Notes: generated by a model from the letters alone, not told the origin. Positions 7,248-16,501 are shown, counted from the first letter of the stretch. The stretch: 64,000 bases of DNA from UBA3839 sp902776985 (GCA_902776985.1 CACYSD010000007.1:1-64000); one strand, 5' to 3'. A program made the numbers and translations.

Positions 7248-9239
7248 ATGGTTTCAATAGATAATATATGTGTGGAGTTCAGCGCACGTCCGTTGCTCAC
7301 GGACGTGAGTTTTGTGGTGAACCCGAAGGATAGGATTGCGCTGGTTGGTAAGAATGGGGCGGGGAAGTCTACGATGCTGAAGATAATCGCTGGGATGCAA
7401 CAGCCAACGAGGGGAACGGTGTCGCGACAGAAAGACGTGACCGTGGGTTATCTGCCGCAGGTGATGGTGCTGAGTGATGAACGGACGGTGATGGAGGAGG
7501 CAGAGACGGCCTTTGCTCATATCAGCGAGCTGCAACAGCATATCGACGACCTGAACCAGCAATTGGCAGAACGCACCGATTACGAATCGGAGGAATATAT
7601 GCAGCTCGTGGAGACCTTTACTCATGAGAACGACCGCCTGGCGATGATGGGTGGGCAGAATTACCATGCCGAACTTGAACGTACGTTGCAAGGGCTCGGA
7701 TTCTGCCGCGAAGACTTCGACCGTCCTACGAGCGAGTTCTCGGGAGGCTGGCGAATGCGAATTGAGTTGGCAAAACTGCTGCTGCAGCGTCCCGACGTTC
7801 TCCTGCTCGATGAACCGACGAACCACCTCGACATCGGTTCTATTCAGTGGTTGGAACAATTCCTTTCCCAGAGAACCAATGCTGTGATTCTGGTCAGTCA
7901 CGACCGCGCTTTCATCAATAATGTTACCAATCGTACAATAGAGATAACTTGTGGACGGATCAACGACTACAAGGTGAAATATGATCAGTATGTGCTTCTG
8001 CGTGACGAACGTCGTGCCACTCAGATTCGTGCATACGAGAATCAGCAAAGGGAAATAGCTGAAGCTAAGGATTTTATAGAAAGATTCCGCTACAAGCCGA
8101 CAAAGAGCAATCAGGTGCAGAGCCGCATCAAGATGCTGGAGAAAATCGTGCCGATTGAGATTGACGAAGTAGATACATCGCACCTACACCTTAAGTTCCC
8201 TCCTTGCGAACGCAGTGGCAACTTCCCTGTGATATGTGATGAGGTTGCAAAGAGTTATGGTAGCCATGTGGTTTTTGATCATGTAAACCTCACTATTCGC
8301 CGTGGAGAGAAGGTGGCTTTTGTGGGTAATAACGGTGAAGGTAAGTCAACCCTTGTGAAATGTATCATGGGAGAGATTCCGTTTGACGGGAACTTGAAAG
8401 TAGGTCATAATGTGCAGATTGGCTATTTCGCTCAGAATCAGGCACAGCTGCTTGACGGTAACATCACCGTATTTGATACGATTGACAGGGTTGCACGTGG
8501 TGAGATCCGCACAAAAATACGTGATTTGCTTGGTGCTTTTATGTTTGGCGGAGAAGCCAGTGATAAATTCGTGAAGGTGCTGTCGGGAGGTGAACGCAGC
8601 CGACTGGCGATGATACGCCTGCTGTTGCAGCCGGTCAATTTTCTAATTCTTGACGAACCTACGAACCACCTTGACATGATGTCGAAAGATGTGCTGAAGC
8701 AGGCGATTAAGGCTTTTGACGGCACTGCCATCATAGTCAGTCATGACCGTGAATTCCTCGATGGTTTGGTTAGTCGTGTCTATGAGTTTGGTGGAGGCAA
8801 GGTGCGTGAGCATATTGGTGGCATTTACGACTACCTTGATAAAAAACGCAGAGAGGAAGCGGAGATAACTGGTGTTGATTCAGACGTTAATCATAGAACG
8901 TCAACAGAGAAAGCTTCTCCTTCTGGACAAGGTCTTTCTGGACAGCAGGTAACTACTCCTCCCCATTACGGGGAAGGTCGGGAGGGGGGCTTGTCCTACG
9001 CTGAGCAGAAGGAACGAAACCGTCAGATTCGTCGTGCAGAGAAGGCTGTAGCTGAATGTGAAGAACTTATATTCAAACTTGAAGAAGACATTTCCAAGCT
9101 TGAGGACAAACTCTCCACGCCTGAAGGTGCCGCAGATTCATCACTTTTCACTCTCCATGCAGATCTTCGCAAGCAACTCAACGCAGCCGTAACTGACTGG
9201 GAACAAAAATCCCTGCAACTGGAGAAGTTACAGGGATAG
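7248..9239 (+). CDS. ABC-F family ATPase (ribosome-associated)
   Basis: The 663-residue soluble protein has two ABC cassettes and no membrane segment. Visible motifs are Walker A 'GKNGAGKS' and 'GNNGEGKS', signatures 'SGGWRMR' and 'SGGERSR', and Walker B 'LLLDEPTNHLD' and 'LILDEPTNHLD'. The inter-domain linker is the charged helix of ABC-F factors, and the C-terminal ~60 residues are a coiled coil ('EKAVAECEELIFKLEEDISK'). ABC-F proteins act at the ribosomal E site (translation or antibiotic protection); an Uup/EttA-like housekeeping role is more likely than resistance. Between the second cassette and the coiled coil, a GC-rich repeat (8949-8995) is translated in frame as VTTPPHYGEGREGGLS. 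Confidence 0.9.
   Translation: MVSIDNICVEFSARPLLTDVSFVVNPKDRIALVGKNGAGKSTMLKIIAGMQQPTRGTVSRQKDVTVGYLPQVMVLSDERTVMEEAETAFAHISELQQHIDDLNQQLAERTDYESEEYMQLVETFTHENDRLAMMGGQNYHAELERTLQGLGFCREDFDRPTSEFSGGWRMRIELAKLLLQRPDVLLLDEPTNHLDIGSIQWLEQFLSQRTNAVILVSHDRAFINNVTNRTIEITCGRINDYKVKYDQYVLLRDERRATQIRAYENQQREIAEAKDFIERFRYKPTKSNQVQSRIKMLEKIVPIEIDEVDTSHLHLKFPPCERSGNFPVICDEVAKSYGSHVVFDHVNLTIRRGEKVAFVGNNGEGKSTLVKCIMGEIPFDGNLKVGHNVQIGYFAQNQAQLLDGNITVFDTIDRVARGEIRTKIRDLLGAFMFGGEASDKFVKVLSGGERSRLAMIRLLLQPVNFLILDEPTNHLDMMSKDVLKQAIKAFDGTAIIVSHDREFLDGLVSRVYEFGGGKVREHIGGIYDYLDKKRREEAEITGVDSDVNHRTSTEKASPSGQGLSGQQVTTPPHYGEGREGGLSYAEQKERNRQIRRAEKAVAECEELIFKLEEDISKLEDKLSTPEGAADSSLFTLHADLRKQLNAAVTDWEQKSLQLEKLQG
8949..8995 (+). 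repeat. Dispersed GC-rich repeat inside the ABC-F gene
   Basis: The segment starts GTAACTACTCC, has a CCCCATTACGGGG stem and ends GGGGGGCTTGTCC. This is the 'right-end' orientation of the repeat family that bounds the DUF559 element at 22205-22703. It is read in frame in the variable linker before the coiled coil. Confidence 0.75.
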
Positions 9240-9317
9240 AATGTGAAGAGTGAAGGGTGGAGTGTGAAGCCTTTCGGCAATAAAAATAAAAAAGGAGTTT
9301 TATTTTGTATTGCTCTT

Positions 9318-9410
9318 GCTTATTCTTAACGTTGAGCTGCGCTCCAAGTTACTCACGCTCGGAAAAGCTCAAATTAATTTGGCTTTTCCCTCGCTTATTC
9401 TTAACTTTGC
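9318..9410 (+). promoter_or_regulatory. Promoter-bearing repeat upstream of the M13 peptidase gene
   Basis: GCTTATTCTTAACGTTG (9318-9334) is repeated as GCTTATTCTTAACTTTG (9393-9409). Between them lies a hairpin with arms GGAAAAGC (9361-9368) and GCTTTTCC (9382-9389) and inner CAAAT/ATTTG. The second copy carries TAACTTTG (9402-9409), with TTTG at 9378-9381 at the expected ~20-nt spacing, so it is a good promoter for the gene at 9437. I recall near-identical hairpin-plus-promoter cassettes elsewhere in Prevotella and Bacteroides; that is memory, not a search. Confidence 0.6.
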
Positions 9411-9436
9411 ACCGATATTATAAAAATCTAAATAAT

Positions 9437-11491
9437 ATGAACATTAAACAAACATTATCGTTATTTGCTATGGCAATGACAATGATTGGCTGTGGAAACA
9501 ACTCAGCAGAACAGGGAATCGGCATCCATCTGGAGAATATGGATACAACAGCTGCTCCCGGTACAGATTTCTACAAGTATGCTTGTGGAGGATGGATTAA
9601 GAACAATCCTCTCAAGCCAGAGTATTCACGCTTCGGCTCTTTTGATGCTGTAGCAGAGAATAACCGTGAACAAATCAAGGAACTCATTTTGGAACTTGCA
9701 AAGGAAAAGCAGGAACCAGGTAGTGTAGGTCAGAAGATTGGTGACCTTTATGAAATGCTGATGGATTCAACTCGTCAGAATAAGGATGGTATATCACCAA
9801 TCAAACCCGATCTTGATGCAATTGAAGCTCTCACTGACCGTGATGCAGCTCTTAAGTTGATGGTTGAAAACTCATTCAAGGGTGCCGGTGAACTTTGGGG
9901 TTGTGGAATTGATGCTGATATGATGGACTCCAAGAACAACTTGGTAGAACTGGGTCAGAGCGGTCTTTCTATGGGTCAGAAGGAATACTATCTCAGTGAC
10001 GAGGAGTCTTTCAAGAAAATCCGTGAAGCATTCAAGATTCACGTTGTGAAGATGTTCCAGCTGGTAGGTGACGATGCAGTTACTGCTGAACGTAAGATGC
10101 AGTCAGTGATGGCTATCGAAACCCGTATGGCAAAGGCTTCAAAGAGTCGTGTGGAACTTCGTGACCCTGCAAGCAACTACCATAAGATGACTTATGATGA
10201 GTTCAAGGCTGAATATGCAGGTTATGACTGGGACCGTTTCTTCCATATCAATCTTATTGACGGACTGAAGGAACTCTCTGTAGGTCAGCCTGAGGCTCTT
10301 AAGGAAGCTGTAAAGATTCTGAATGAGACAGACTTGCGTCAGATTAAGGACTGGATGCAGTGGAATCTTCTCGATGCCAATGCAAGTGTGCTGGGTGACG
10401 ATGTCTTTAACCAGAACTTCGACTTCTACAGCCGTACAATGCGCGGTCAGCAGGAACCTCAGCCACGTTGGAAGCGTTCTGTATCTACAGTCAGCGGCGT
10501 GCTTGGTGAGGCTGTCGGTGAGATGTATGTAAAGAAATACTTCCCTGCCGAGAACAAGGCACGTATGGAGGAACTTGTTAAGAACCTCCAGGAAGCTCTT
10601 GCAGAGCGTATTGACGCACAGGAATGGATGAGCGACAGCACCAAGGCTTATGCCAAGGAAAAGCTTGCTGCCTTCTATGTAAAGATTGGTTATCCTGACA
10701 AGTGGAAGGACTACAGCAAACTCACTATCGATCCTAAGCAGAATCTCTATACTACAATGCGTATGGTACGTACTTGGGCACAGCAGAAAGAAGTTGAGGA
10801 GAAATATGGCAAACCAGTTGATCCGGATGAATGGTACATGACTCCACAGACAGTGAATGCATACTATAATCCGACTACCAACGAAATCTGCTTCCCTGCA
10901 GGTATCCTGCAATATCCGTTCTTCGACATGGAAGCTGACGATGCATTCAACTACGGAGCAATCGGTGTGGTAATCGGACATGAAATGACTCACGGATTTG
11001 ATGACCAGGGACGTCAGTTTGACAAGGAAGGTAACTTCCGCGACTGGTGGGCAGAAGGTGATGGTGACAAGTTCAATGAACGTGCGAAGGTGATGACAGA
11101 TTTCTTTAATAAGATAGAAGTGCTCCCAGGTCTTCACGCAAATGGTAGTCTCACTCTTGGCGAAAACCTCGCTGACCACGGAGGTCTGCAGGTGGCATAC
11201 TATGCTTTCCAGAATGCACAGCGCAAGGCTAAGGCTGAAGGCAAAAAGGTTGCAGAGACTGTTGACGGATTCACTCCTGAACAGCGTTTCTTCCTTGCTT
11301 ACGCTGGTGTTTGGGCACAGAATATCACTGAAGAGGCTATGCGTGACCTCACAACACGTGACCCTCACTCTCTTGGTGAATGGCGCGTGAACGGCGCATT
11401 GCCACATATCGATGCTTGGTACGAGGCATTCGGAATCACAGAGAAAGATCCTCTCTTCGTTCCGAAGGACAAGCGTGTAACTATTTGGTAA
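9437..11491 (+). CDS. pepO: M13 family zinc metallopeptidase (neprilysin/PepO-like) lipoprotein
   Basis: I chose the ATG at 9437 because it gives a lipoprotein signal ending MIGC (Cys19); the frame upstream contains the promoter. The 684-residue length is usual for M13. The N-terminal M13 domain begins 'APGTDFYKYACGGWIKNNPL'. The zinc site is HEMTH (515-519), preceded by VIG, with the third ligand in ENLADHGG (Glu576). The usual 'NAYYNPTTNEICFPAGILQ' substrate-binding stretch and the 'CxxW'-like C-terminus ('FVPKDKRVTIW') are present. It probably degrades oligopeptides at the cell envelope. A repeat element begins 7 nt after the stop codon. Confidence 0.92.
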   Translation: MNIKQTLSLFAMAMTMIGCGNNSAEQGIGIHLENMDTTAAPGTDFYKYACGGWIKNNPLKPEYSRFGSFDAVAENNREQIKELILELAKEKQEPGSVGQKIGDLYEMLMDSTRQNKDGISPIKPDLDAIEALTDRDAALKLMVENSFKGAGELWGCGIDADMMDSKNNLVELGQSGLSMGQKEYYLSDEESFKKIREAFKIHVVKMFQLVGDDAVTAERKMQSVMAIETRMAKASKSRVELRDPASNYHKMTYDEFKAEYAGYDWDRFFHINLIDGLKELSVGQPEALKEAVKILNETDLRQIKDWMQWNLLDANASVLGDDVFNQNFDFYSRTMRGQQEPQPRWKRSVSTVSGVLGEAVGEMYVKKYFPAENKARMEELVKNLQEALAERIDAQEWMSDSTKAYAKEKLAAFYVKIGYPDKWKDYSKLTIDPKQNLYTTMRMVRTWAQQKEVEEKYGKPVDPDEWYMTPQTVNAYYNPTTNEICFPAGILQYPFFDMEADDAFNYGAIGVVIGHEMTHGFDDQGRQFDKEGNFRDWWAEGDGDKFNERAKVMTDFFNKIEVLPGLHANGSLTLGENLADHGGLQVAYYAFQNAQRKAKAEGKKVAETVDGFTPEQRFFLAYAGVWAQNITEEAMRDLTTRDPHSLGEWRVNGALPHIDAWYEAFGITEKDPLFVPKDKRVTIW

Positions 11492-11497
11492 AAGGCA

Positions 11498-11626
11498 GAC
11501 CCTCCCCCTTGCCCCTCCCTTGTAGGGCGGGGAGTATATACAAGCCATTCGGACAGATTCCCTAACTATTCCGATTAACGGAGTAACTACTCCCCTCTCT
11601 ACAAGGGAGGGGTAAGGGGGTGGGTC
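11498..11626. mobile_element. 129-bp MITE-like element with two inverted ~44-bp repeats
   Basis: The left arm 11498-11541 (GACCCTCCCCCTTGCCCCTC...AGTATATAC) and right arm 11583-11626 (GTAACTACTCCCC...GGGTGGGTC) are reverse complements at about 38 of 44 positions. They enclose a 41-nt spacer without a reading frame. The outer ends and the GTATATAC inner border match those bounding the DUF559 gene at 22205-22703, so it looks like a non-autonomous relative. It fills the gap between the M13 gene and metA and could also form a transcriptional hairpin. Confidence 0.7.
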
Positions 11627-11642
11627 CTAAAGTTAATACATT

Positions 11643-12599
11643 ATGCCACTAAAACTTCCAGATCGCCTGCCGGCGATAGAACTGCTTAAGCAGGAAAACA
11701 TATTCGTAATGGACAGTACCAGGGCCAGCGGACAGGATATACGTCCGCTGCGCCTTGCTATTCTTAATCTTATGCCCATCAAGATAACGACGGAAACGGA
11801 TTTCATTCGTATTCTGTCGAATACTCCTTTGCAGGTGGAGATTGATTTTATGAAGATTAAGAGCCATACCTCCAAGAACACCCCCGTTGAGCACATGATG
11901 GCATTCTACCGTGATTTTGAGGAGATGCGTCAAGAGAAGTACGACGGATTGATTGTGACCGGTGCTCCTCTTGAGCACATGGATTACGAGGATGTGACAT
12001 ATTGGTCTGAACTTCAGGATGTGTTTAACTGGGCATATCATCATGTTCAGTCCACCTGCTATATCTGCTGGGCAGCCCAGGCAGCACTATACCATTTCTA
12101 CGGAATTCCAAAGTACTCAACTGAGAAGAAAGTCTTTGGTGTGTTTCGTCACCATATCCTCCAGCCTTCACTTCCGATATTCCGCGGATTTGATGATGAG
12201 TTCTATGCTCCTCATAGCCGTCACAGCGAAATACTGCGTGCCGACATAGAGAAGAAAAACGAGGAACTGAGCAAGCAGAGTGTAGATGGTACTGACAATC
12301 TGCTGCATATTATCTCCGAGAGCGACGATGCTGGTGTGCATATAGTGATGGCTCGCGATGGTCGTGACTTCTTCATTACAGGCCACAGCGAGTATGCTCC
12401 TCTCACTCTTGACGGTGAGTATAGAAGAGATTTGGCTAAGGGTTTGCCAATAGACATCCCTCAGCATTATTATCGTGATGACAATCCTGAGCTTGGTCCG
12501 ATGGTGCGCTGGCGTGCTCACGCCAACCTTCTCTTCACAAATTGGCTCAACTACTACGTTTACCAGACAACTCCATTCAATATAAACGACATTGTATAG
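11643..12599 (+). CDS. metA: Homoserine O-acyltransferase (MetA/HTS type)
   Basis: The 318-residue protein matches the MetA family over its full length. 'LNLMPIKITTETDFIRILSN' is the substrate-binding start; the catalytic Cys142 lies in 'STCYICWAAQAALYHFYGI'; the active-site His/Glu lie in 'FFITGHSEYAPLTL'. It transfers a succinyl or acetyl group to homoserine in methionine synthesis; the acyl donor cannot be decided by eye, and many non-proteobacterial MetA enzymes use acetyl-CoA. The ATG is 16 nt after a 129-bp repeat element. The 3' end overlaps the next gene by 8 nt, implying translational coupling. Confidence 0.92.
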   Translation: MPLKLPDRLPAIELLKQENIFVMDSTRASGQDIRPLRLAILNLMPIKITTETDFIRILSNTPLQVEIDFMKIKSHTSKNTPVEHMMAFYRDFEEMRQEKYDGLIVTGAPLEHMDYEDVTYWSELQDVFNWAYHHVQSTCYICWAAQAALYHFYGIPKYSTEKKVFGVFRHHILQPSLPIFRGFDDEFYAPHSRHSEILRADIEKKNEELSKQSVDGTDNLLHIISESDDAGVHIVMARDGRDFFITGHSEYAPLTLDGEYRRDLAKGLPIDIPQHYYRDDNPELGPMVRWRAHANLLFTNWLNYYVYQTTPFNINDIV

Positions 12600-14364
12600 G
12601 ACATCGCTCGAACTTCTGGCTCCTGCCCGTAATGCAGACATTGGCATCGAGGCTATACGTCACGGTGCTGATGCTGTGTATATAGGCGGGCCGCGATTCG
12701 GTGCCCGTGCAGCTGCGGGAAACAATGTCGATGACATAAAACGTCTGGTGGACTATGCCCATTGTTTCAAGGCAAAAGTATATGTTACGATTAATACTCT
12801 TCTGCATAGCGATGAACTCTCAGAGGTAAAGTCTCTGATTGAGCAGTTGCAGGAGATTGGTGTGGATGCATTGATAGTGCAAGACCCTGTGGTAAGGGAT
12901 TTGGTTAATTCTTTGCCGGCAGAACGCCGTATCAGGCTTCACGCTTCTACCCAAATGGATAATCGCACTGCGGACAAGGTGCGGATGCTTTTGAGCCAGG
13001 GTTATGAACAGATAGTTCTTGCTCGTGAACTATCCCTGGAGGAAATCAAGGATATACATAATCAATGCCCTGAGGTTAGTCTTGAGGCGTTTGTTCATGG
13101 TGCTCTCTGTGTGAGTCTCAGTGGATTGTGCTATGTCAGCGAGGTTCTCTTTGACCGCAGTGCCAACAGGGGAGAGTGTGCACAAGTATGCCGTATGGAG
13201 TTTGATCTGGAAGATGAAAAAGGGGTAAAGATAGTTCGCAACAAACATCTCCTCTCTCTTCGTGACCTCTGCCAGATTGACGCACTTGAGGAAATGGCTG
13301 ATGCAGGTGTGAGGTCTTTCAAGATTGAGGGACGTTTGAAAGATATGAGCTATGTGAAGAATGTAACAGCAGCCTATAGCATAGCCCTCAATGAACTTTG
13401 TAACAAGTATCCTGAACGATACAGACGTGCGTCTATGGGAAGCGTAGATTATGCTTTCCGTCCCGATGTCAGAAAGTCTTTCAATCGTGGATTTACCCAT
13501 TATTTCCTCTATGGCAGAAACGATGACATCTTCTCCTTTGATACTCCAAAGGCTACAGGTGAACCGATAGGCAAGGTGACATCAGTGAATCAACAGCGCG
13601 GTTCAGCGTACATTGATCTGCGCCTTGATGATGGAGTGACATTGACCAATGGTGACGGACTCTGTTTCTTCAACCGAAACCGTTCGCTCATAGGTTTTCG
13701 TGTAAACAGAGTGGAGAAGAGTAGGGTGTATCCTTATGTCATGCCTCATGATTTGCTTCCTGGAATGACGGTTTATCGTAACCATGACAAGCATTTCAAC
13801 GATGTGTTGGCAGGACAGAGTGCCGAGCGTTTCATTCCTGTTGATATTACAATGGATTATAGTGAGGGAGAATTTGTGCTGACAATGTGCGATGACAGCC
13901 ATTCTACAGAACTACATTGCCCTTATACAGCTGAACTAGCCCGTACTCATCAGTCGGAGAATGTGCGTCGTGAACTGTCTCGACTTGGTAATACCTTTTG
14001 CAGGGCGAATAGCGTAGATTTGCTCTATGAAAAGAATTACTTCATTCCCGCATCAAAGTTGTCGGAATGGCGTAGGGAACTGGTAAGGAAACACTCGCAG
14101 ATAATTGATTACCAGAATGATTCTTCATTTGAAAGGAATCCTTCAATACAGAATTCTTCATTCAATAATTCTTCACTCTTAACTCATCACTCTCCACTTA
14201 TGCAGTGCCGCCATTGCTTGCGCTATGCTTTCGGATGGTGTGCACGTCGTCAGCAGTTGACTTCAGAACCTCCAAAACAATTGTTCTTGCGGTTGCGAAA
14301 CGGTGCCCGACTAAGTCTTGAATTTGACTGCAAGGCTTGTGTGATGAATGTATATAAAGCTTAA
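12592..14364 (+). CDS. U32 family peptidase-like protein (RlhA/TrhP-type)
   Basis: The protein is 590 residues. The start is TTG 12592, overlapping the metA stop; no nearer ATG preserves the conserved opening 'LELLAPARNADIGIEAIRHG'. U32 hallmarks are visible: 'ADAVYIGGPRFGARA', 'LHASTQMDN', 'EAFVHGALCVSLSGLCYVSE', the signature 'NRGECAQVCRMEF', and 'FKIEGRLKDMSYVKNVTAAY'. Family members RlhA and TrhP hydroxylate 23S rRNA and tRNA; others were called collagenases. A linker around residues 515-540 (SFERNPSIQNSSFNNSSLL) is encoded by an AT-rich, TTCTTCA-rich stretch (about 14121-14200) that looks like an inserted simple repeat before a Cys-rich tail (CRHCLRYAFGWC). Confidence 0.85.
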   Translation: MYRTSLELLAPARNADIGIEAIRHGADAVYIGGPRFGARAAAGNNVDDIKRLVDYAHCFKAKVYVTINTLLHSDELSEVKSLIEQLQEIGVDALIVQDPVVRDLVNSLPAERRIRLHASTQMDNRTADKVRMLLSQGYEQIVLARELSLEEIKDIHNQCPEVSLEAFVHGALCVSLSGLCYVSEVLFDRSANRGECAQVCRMEFDLEDEKGVKIVRNKHLLSLRDLCQIDALEEMADAGVRSFKIEGRLKDMSYVKNVTAAYSIALNELCNKYPERYRRASMGSVDYAFRPDVRKSFNRGFTHYFLYGRNDDIFSFDTPKATGEPIGKVTSVNQQRGSAYIDLRLDDGVTLTNGDGLCFFNRNRSLIGFRVNRVEKSRVYPYVMPHDLLPGMTVYRNHDKHFNDVLAGQSAERFIPVDITMDYSEGEFVLTMCDDSHSTELHCPYTAELARTHQSENVRRELSRLGNTFCRANSVDLLYEKNYFIPASKLSEWRRELVRKHSQIIDYQNDSSFERNPSIQNSSFNNSSLLTHHSPLMQCRHCLRYAFGWCARRQQLTSEPPKQLFLRLRNGARLSLEFDCKACVMNVYKA

Positions 14365-14374
14365 TCTACAGCTA

Positions 14375-15394
14375 ATGAGATATATCTACATAATCTTAGT
14401 ATTGTTGTCGTTTTGTTTTTATTCATGCGACAGGAATCAGACCTCGGAGGCAGAGGAAGCACTCCTCTCCACTCTAATGCCTGATATGGATACTATACGT
14501 TTTACAACTCAGCAAGCTGACAGCCTTGCGTTCCGTCTTACACATCACTATGGTGAAAATTCAAATTTTGAGGTAACAGCGGATTCGCTTATACTTTTGC
14601 CTCGTGACGATGACTGGCAACAGGCTCCCAGTGTCATTTACAAAGGTGATATCATTGTCGTGGCTGTTTGCCGGCATGTAAGCATTTATGAGGCAGATTC
14701 TCTTAGTGCTGATACGGTGTGGGTGAAAGTTGCAAATTCTAAAAATCTTATGGGCTGGGTGGATGAGCAAACTCTGTTGAGCAGTGTTGTTCCGGACGAA
14801 CCCATATCCAAGATTATTATTATCATAAAGTCGGTGCATGCGGTAATTGGCAAATCGTGGATTGTAGGACTGTTTATACTTCTGTTTGTGTTATTGTGGC
14901 GGAAGAATAAATACTACCGTGACTTTCTGACAGGCATTACATCGTTCTATCCGATTCTTCTGCTTATAAACGCGGCTGTTTTTGCCGTGTTTTTGAAGAC
15001 CTTGGAGAATACCACTCCTGAGTTTCTTCAGGAGTATTACTTCCATCCGACACTTAATCCACTTACCCTGCCTTTCATGATGTCTGTGCTGGTTTTATTG
15101 GTATGGGTAAATACGATACTGTTTATTGCTGAGTTTTTAGATTTGTATGGCAAGATTGGCTTGCTCAAGTCTTTGGCATATATCATTATCCATTTTACAT
15201 TGATGGTTGTGGTGTTCGAGTTTTTCCTGCTTGTCAGCAGCCCTGTATTTAGATGGATATTCCTGATATCTTTTATTGCCTTGCTATTGTATGTATATCG
15301 CAGATATATGAGATGCCGATATGTTTGTGGCAATTGCGGAGCTTCTCTGACTTCACTTGGCACTTGCCCCAAATGCGGTGCAGTTAATGAGTGA
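14375..15394 (+). CDS. Membrane lipoprotein with SH3-like region, TM segments and C-terminal zinc ribbon
   Basis: The ATG at 14375 gives a lipoprotein signal ending FYSC (Cys18); an upstream in-frame ATG (14348) would add nine residues ahead of it. The protein is 339 residues. Residues ~50-130 resemble a bacterial SH3-like fold ('GDIIVVAVCRHVSIYEAD', 'NLMGWVDEQTLL'). About five hydrophobic segments follow (residues ~150-305). The C-terminus is a zinc ribbon (CGNCGASLTSLGTCPKCGA). I know no named family with this combination; a membrane-linked sensing or scaffold role is only a guess. It starts 11 nt after the U32 gene. Confidence 0.65.
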   Translation: MRYIYIILVLLSFCFYSCDRNQTSEAEEALLSTLMPDMDTIRFTTQQADSLAFRLTHHYGENSNFEVTADSLILLPRDDDWQQAPSVIYKGDIIVVAVCRHVSIYEADSLSADTVWVKVANSKNLMGWVDEQTLLSSVVPDEPISKIIIIIKSVHAVIGKSWIVGLFILLFVLLWRKNKYYRDFLTGITSFYPILLLINAAVFAVFLKTLENTTPEFLQEYYFHPTLNPLTLPFMMSVLVLLVWVNTILFIAEFLDLYGKIGLLKSLAYIIIHFTLMVVVFEFFLLVSSPVFRWIFLISFIALLLYVYRRYMRCRYVCGNCGASLTSLGTCPKCGAVNE

Positions 15395-15442
15395 ACAGAG
15401 AGTACTATTGTAATCACTAATCTTTTTGTTTAGCGAGAGTTT

Positions 15443-16501
15443 ATGAATGAAAATGACATATTGATTGAAGTTCAGGAGAATATAGAAGCTCTCCGTTCTG
15501 TGTGGAAACAGCTGGATGCAAAGGCTATGCAACTGCTTAAGAGTGGTGAATTGCAATATATCAATTACTCGTTCTATCAGACTTATGAGTGGAATGAGTT
15601 TCTCGCTCATTCCTATCGCCATTCGGTGGGGAATCCTCAGTTTGTGACCGTCGCAGTTGATGGGGAGACCAGGATAATACTTCCACTGCTGGTGAAGAAA
15701 CATAAAGTAAGTATCCTTTCAGGGCGTATAGCGGGAATTCTCAACGCAGTTTGTCCTTACAATGATGAAACAACAAGTATGGCCATGTCTGAACTTGTTG
15801 CTTTTCTGAAGCATCGTTTTGGTAAGGGCTGGAAAGTTCAGCTTGCGAGTATGCCTCGCCATTCTCTCATGATGGAAACGATGGTGAAAAGAGGTTCTTC
15901 CTGTTCTGAACGAGGCAGTTACCATGTTCCCATGAATGCATTCGGTTCATATGACGATTATATCTCCTCTTTGGGCAAAAACATATATAAGAACATCCGA
16001 AAATCATATAATCATCTCAAGTCTGACAATAAAGAGATGAAACTGGATGTCTATGACTGTGAGAATTCCCCTTCCAGACAACTTCTCAGGCAAGTGTGGA
16101 CTTTATATTTCCGCAGGAAACTGGCTTGGAAACACAAGTCACATTCTTGGTTGCGCGAGATTATTTGTAAGGCGAGAGGTTGTTGGTTCGCTGCCAGAGG
16201 CCGCCAGACAAAAAGTATGTTTTTGCTCAAGGAATCCAGACTCTTTGTCTTTACAATCAATGGTGAGCTGGCAGCTTTCATGCATGTCTACATTCATGAA
16301 GGTCATGCGCTAATGCCTAAGCTGGCTATTGACATGTCTTATTCACGCTATTCGCCTGGTATCATCATGCTGCTGGAGAGCCTGAAACTGCTTATGGAAC
16401 AGGGCGTGGCTGATTTTGATATGTGTAGGGGTGATGAGCGTTATAAGATGGAAGTGGGTGGACTAATGGAGCCTCTGGGTAGCGTGTCCAACCTTTGCTA
16501 A
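15443..16501 (+). CDS. Acetyltransf_6 (BioF2/CelD-like GNAT) protein
   Basis: The 352-residue soluble protein carries the GNAT_acetyltr_2/Acetyltransf_6 pattern in its second half: 'GKNIYKNIRKSYNHLKSD', 'FFVFTINGELAAFMHVYIHE'-like central strands, and the closing 'ADFDMCRGDERYKMEVGG', which matches 'DFxxGxExYKxxxG' of FemAB-like N-acyltransferases. Such proteins acylate amino sugars or cell-envelope precursors. The neighbouring ATP-grasp gene is convergent and overlaps its end by 4 nt. The substrate is unknown. Confidence 0.7.
   Translation: MNENDILIEVQENIEALRSVWKQLDAKAMQLLKSGELQYINYSFYQTYEWNEFLAHSYRHSVGNPQFVTVAVDGETRIILPLLVKKHKVSILSGRIAGILNAVCPYNDETTSMAMSELVAFLKHRFGKGWKVQLASMPRHSLMMETMVKRGSSCSERGSYHVPMNAFGSYDDYISSLGKNIYKNIRKSYNHLKSDNKEMKLDVYDCENSPSRQLLRQVWTLYFRRKLAWKHKSHSWLREIICKARGCWFAARGRQTKSMFLLKESRLFVFTINGELAAFMHVYIHEGHALMPKLAIDMSYSRYSPGIIMLLESLKLLMEQGVADFDMCRGDERYKMEVGGLMEPLGSVSNLC

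Noticed and set aside
7254..8183. 309-codon minus-strand frame opposite the ABC-F gene
   Set aside because: Antisense to two cassettes with perfect Walker and signature motifs.
10139..11548. 469-codon minus-strand frame opposite the M13 peptidase
   Set aside because: The plus strand carries a clear zinc peptidase with HEMTH and ENLAD; the antisense product is Cys/His/Leu-rich with no recognisable domain.
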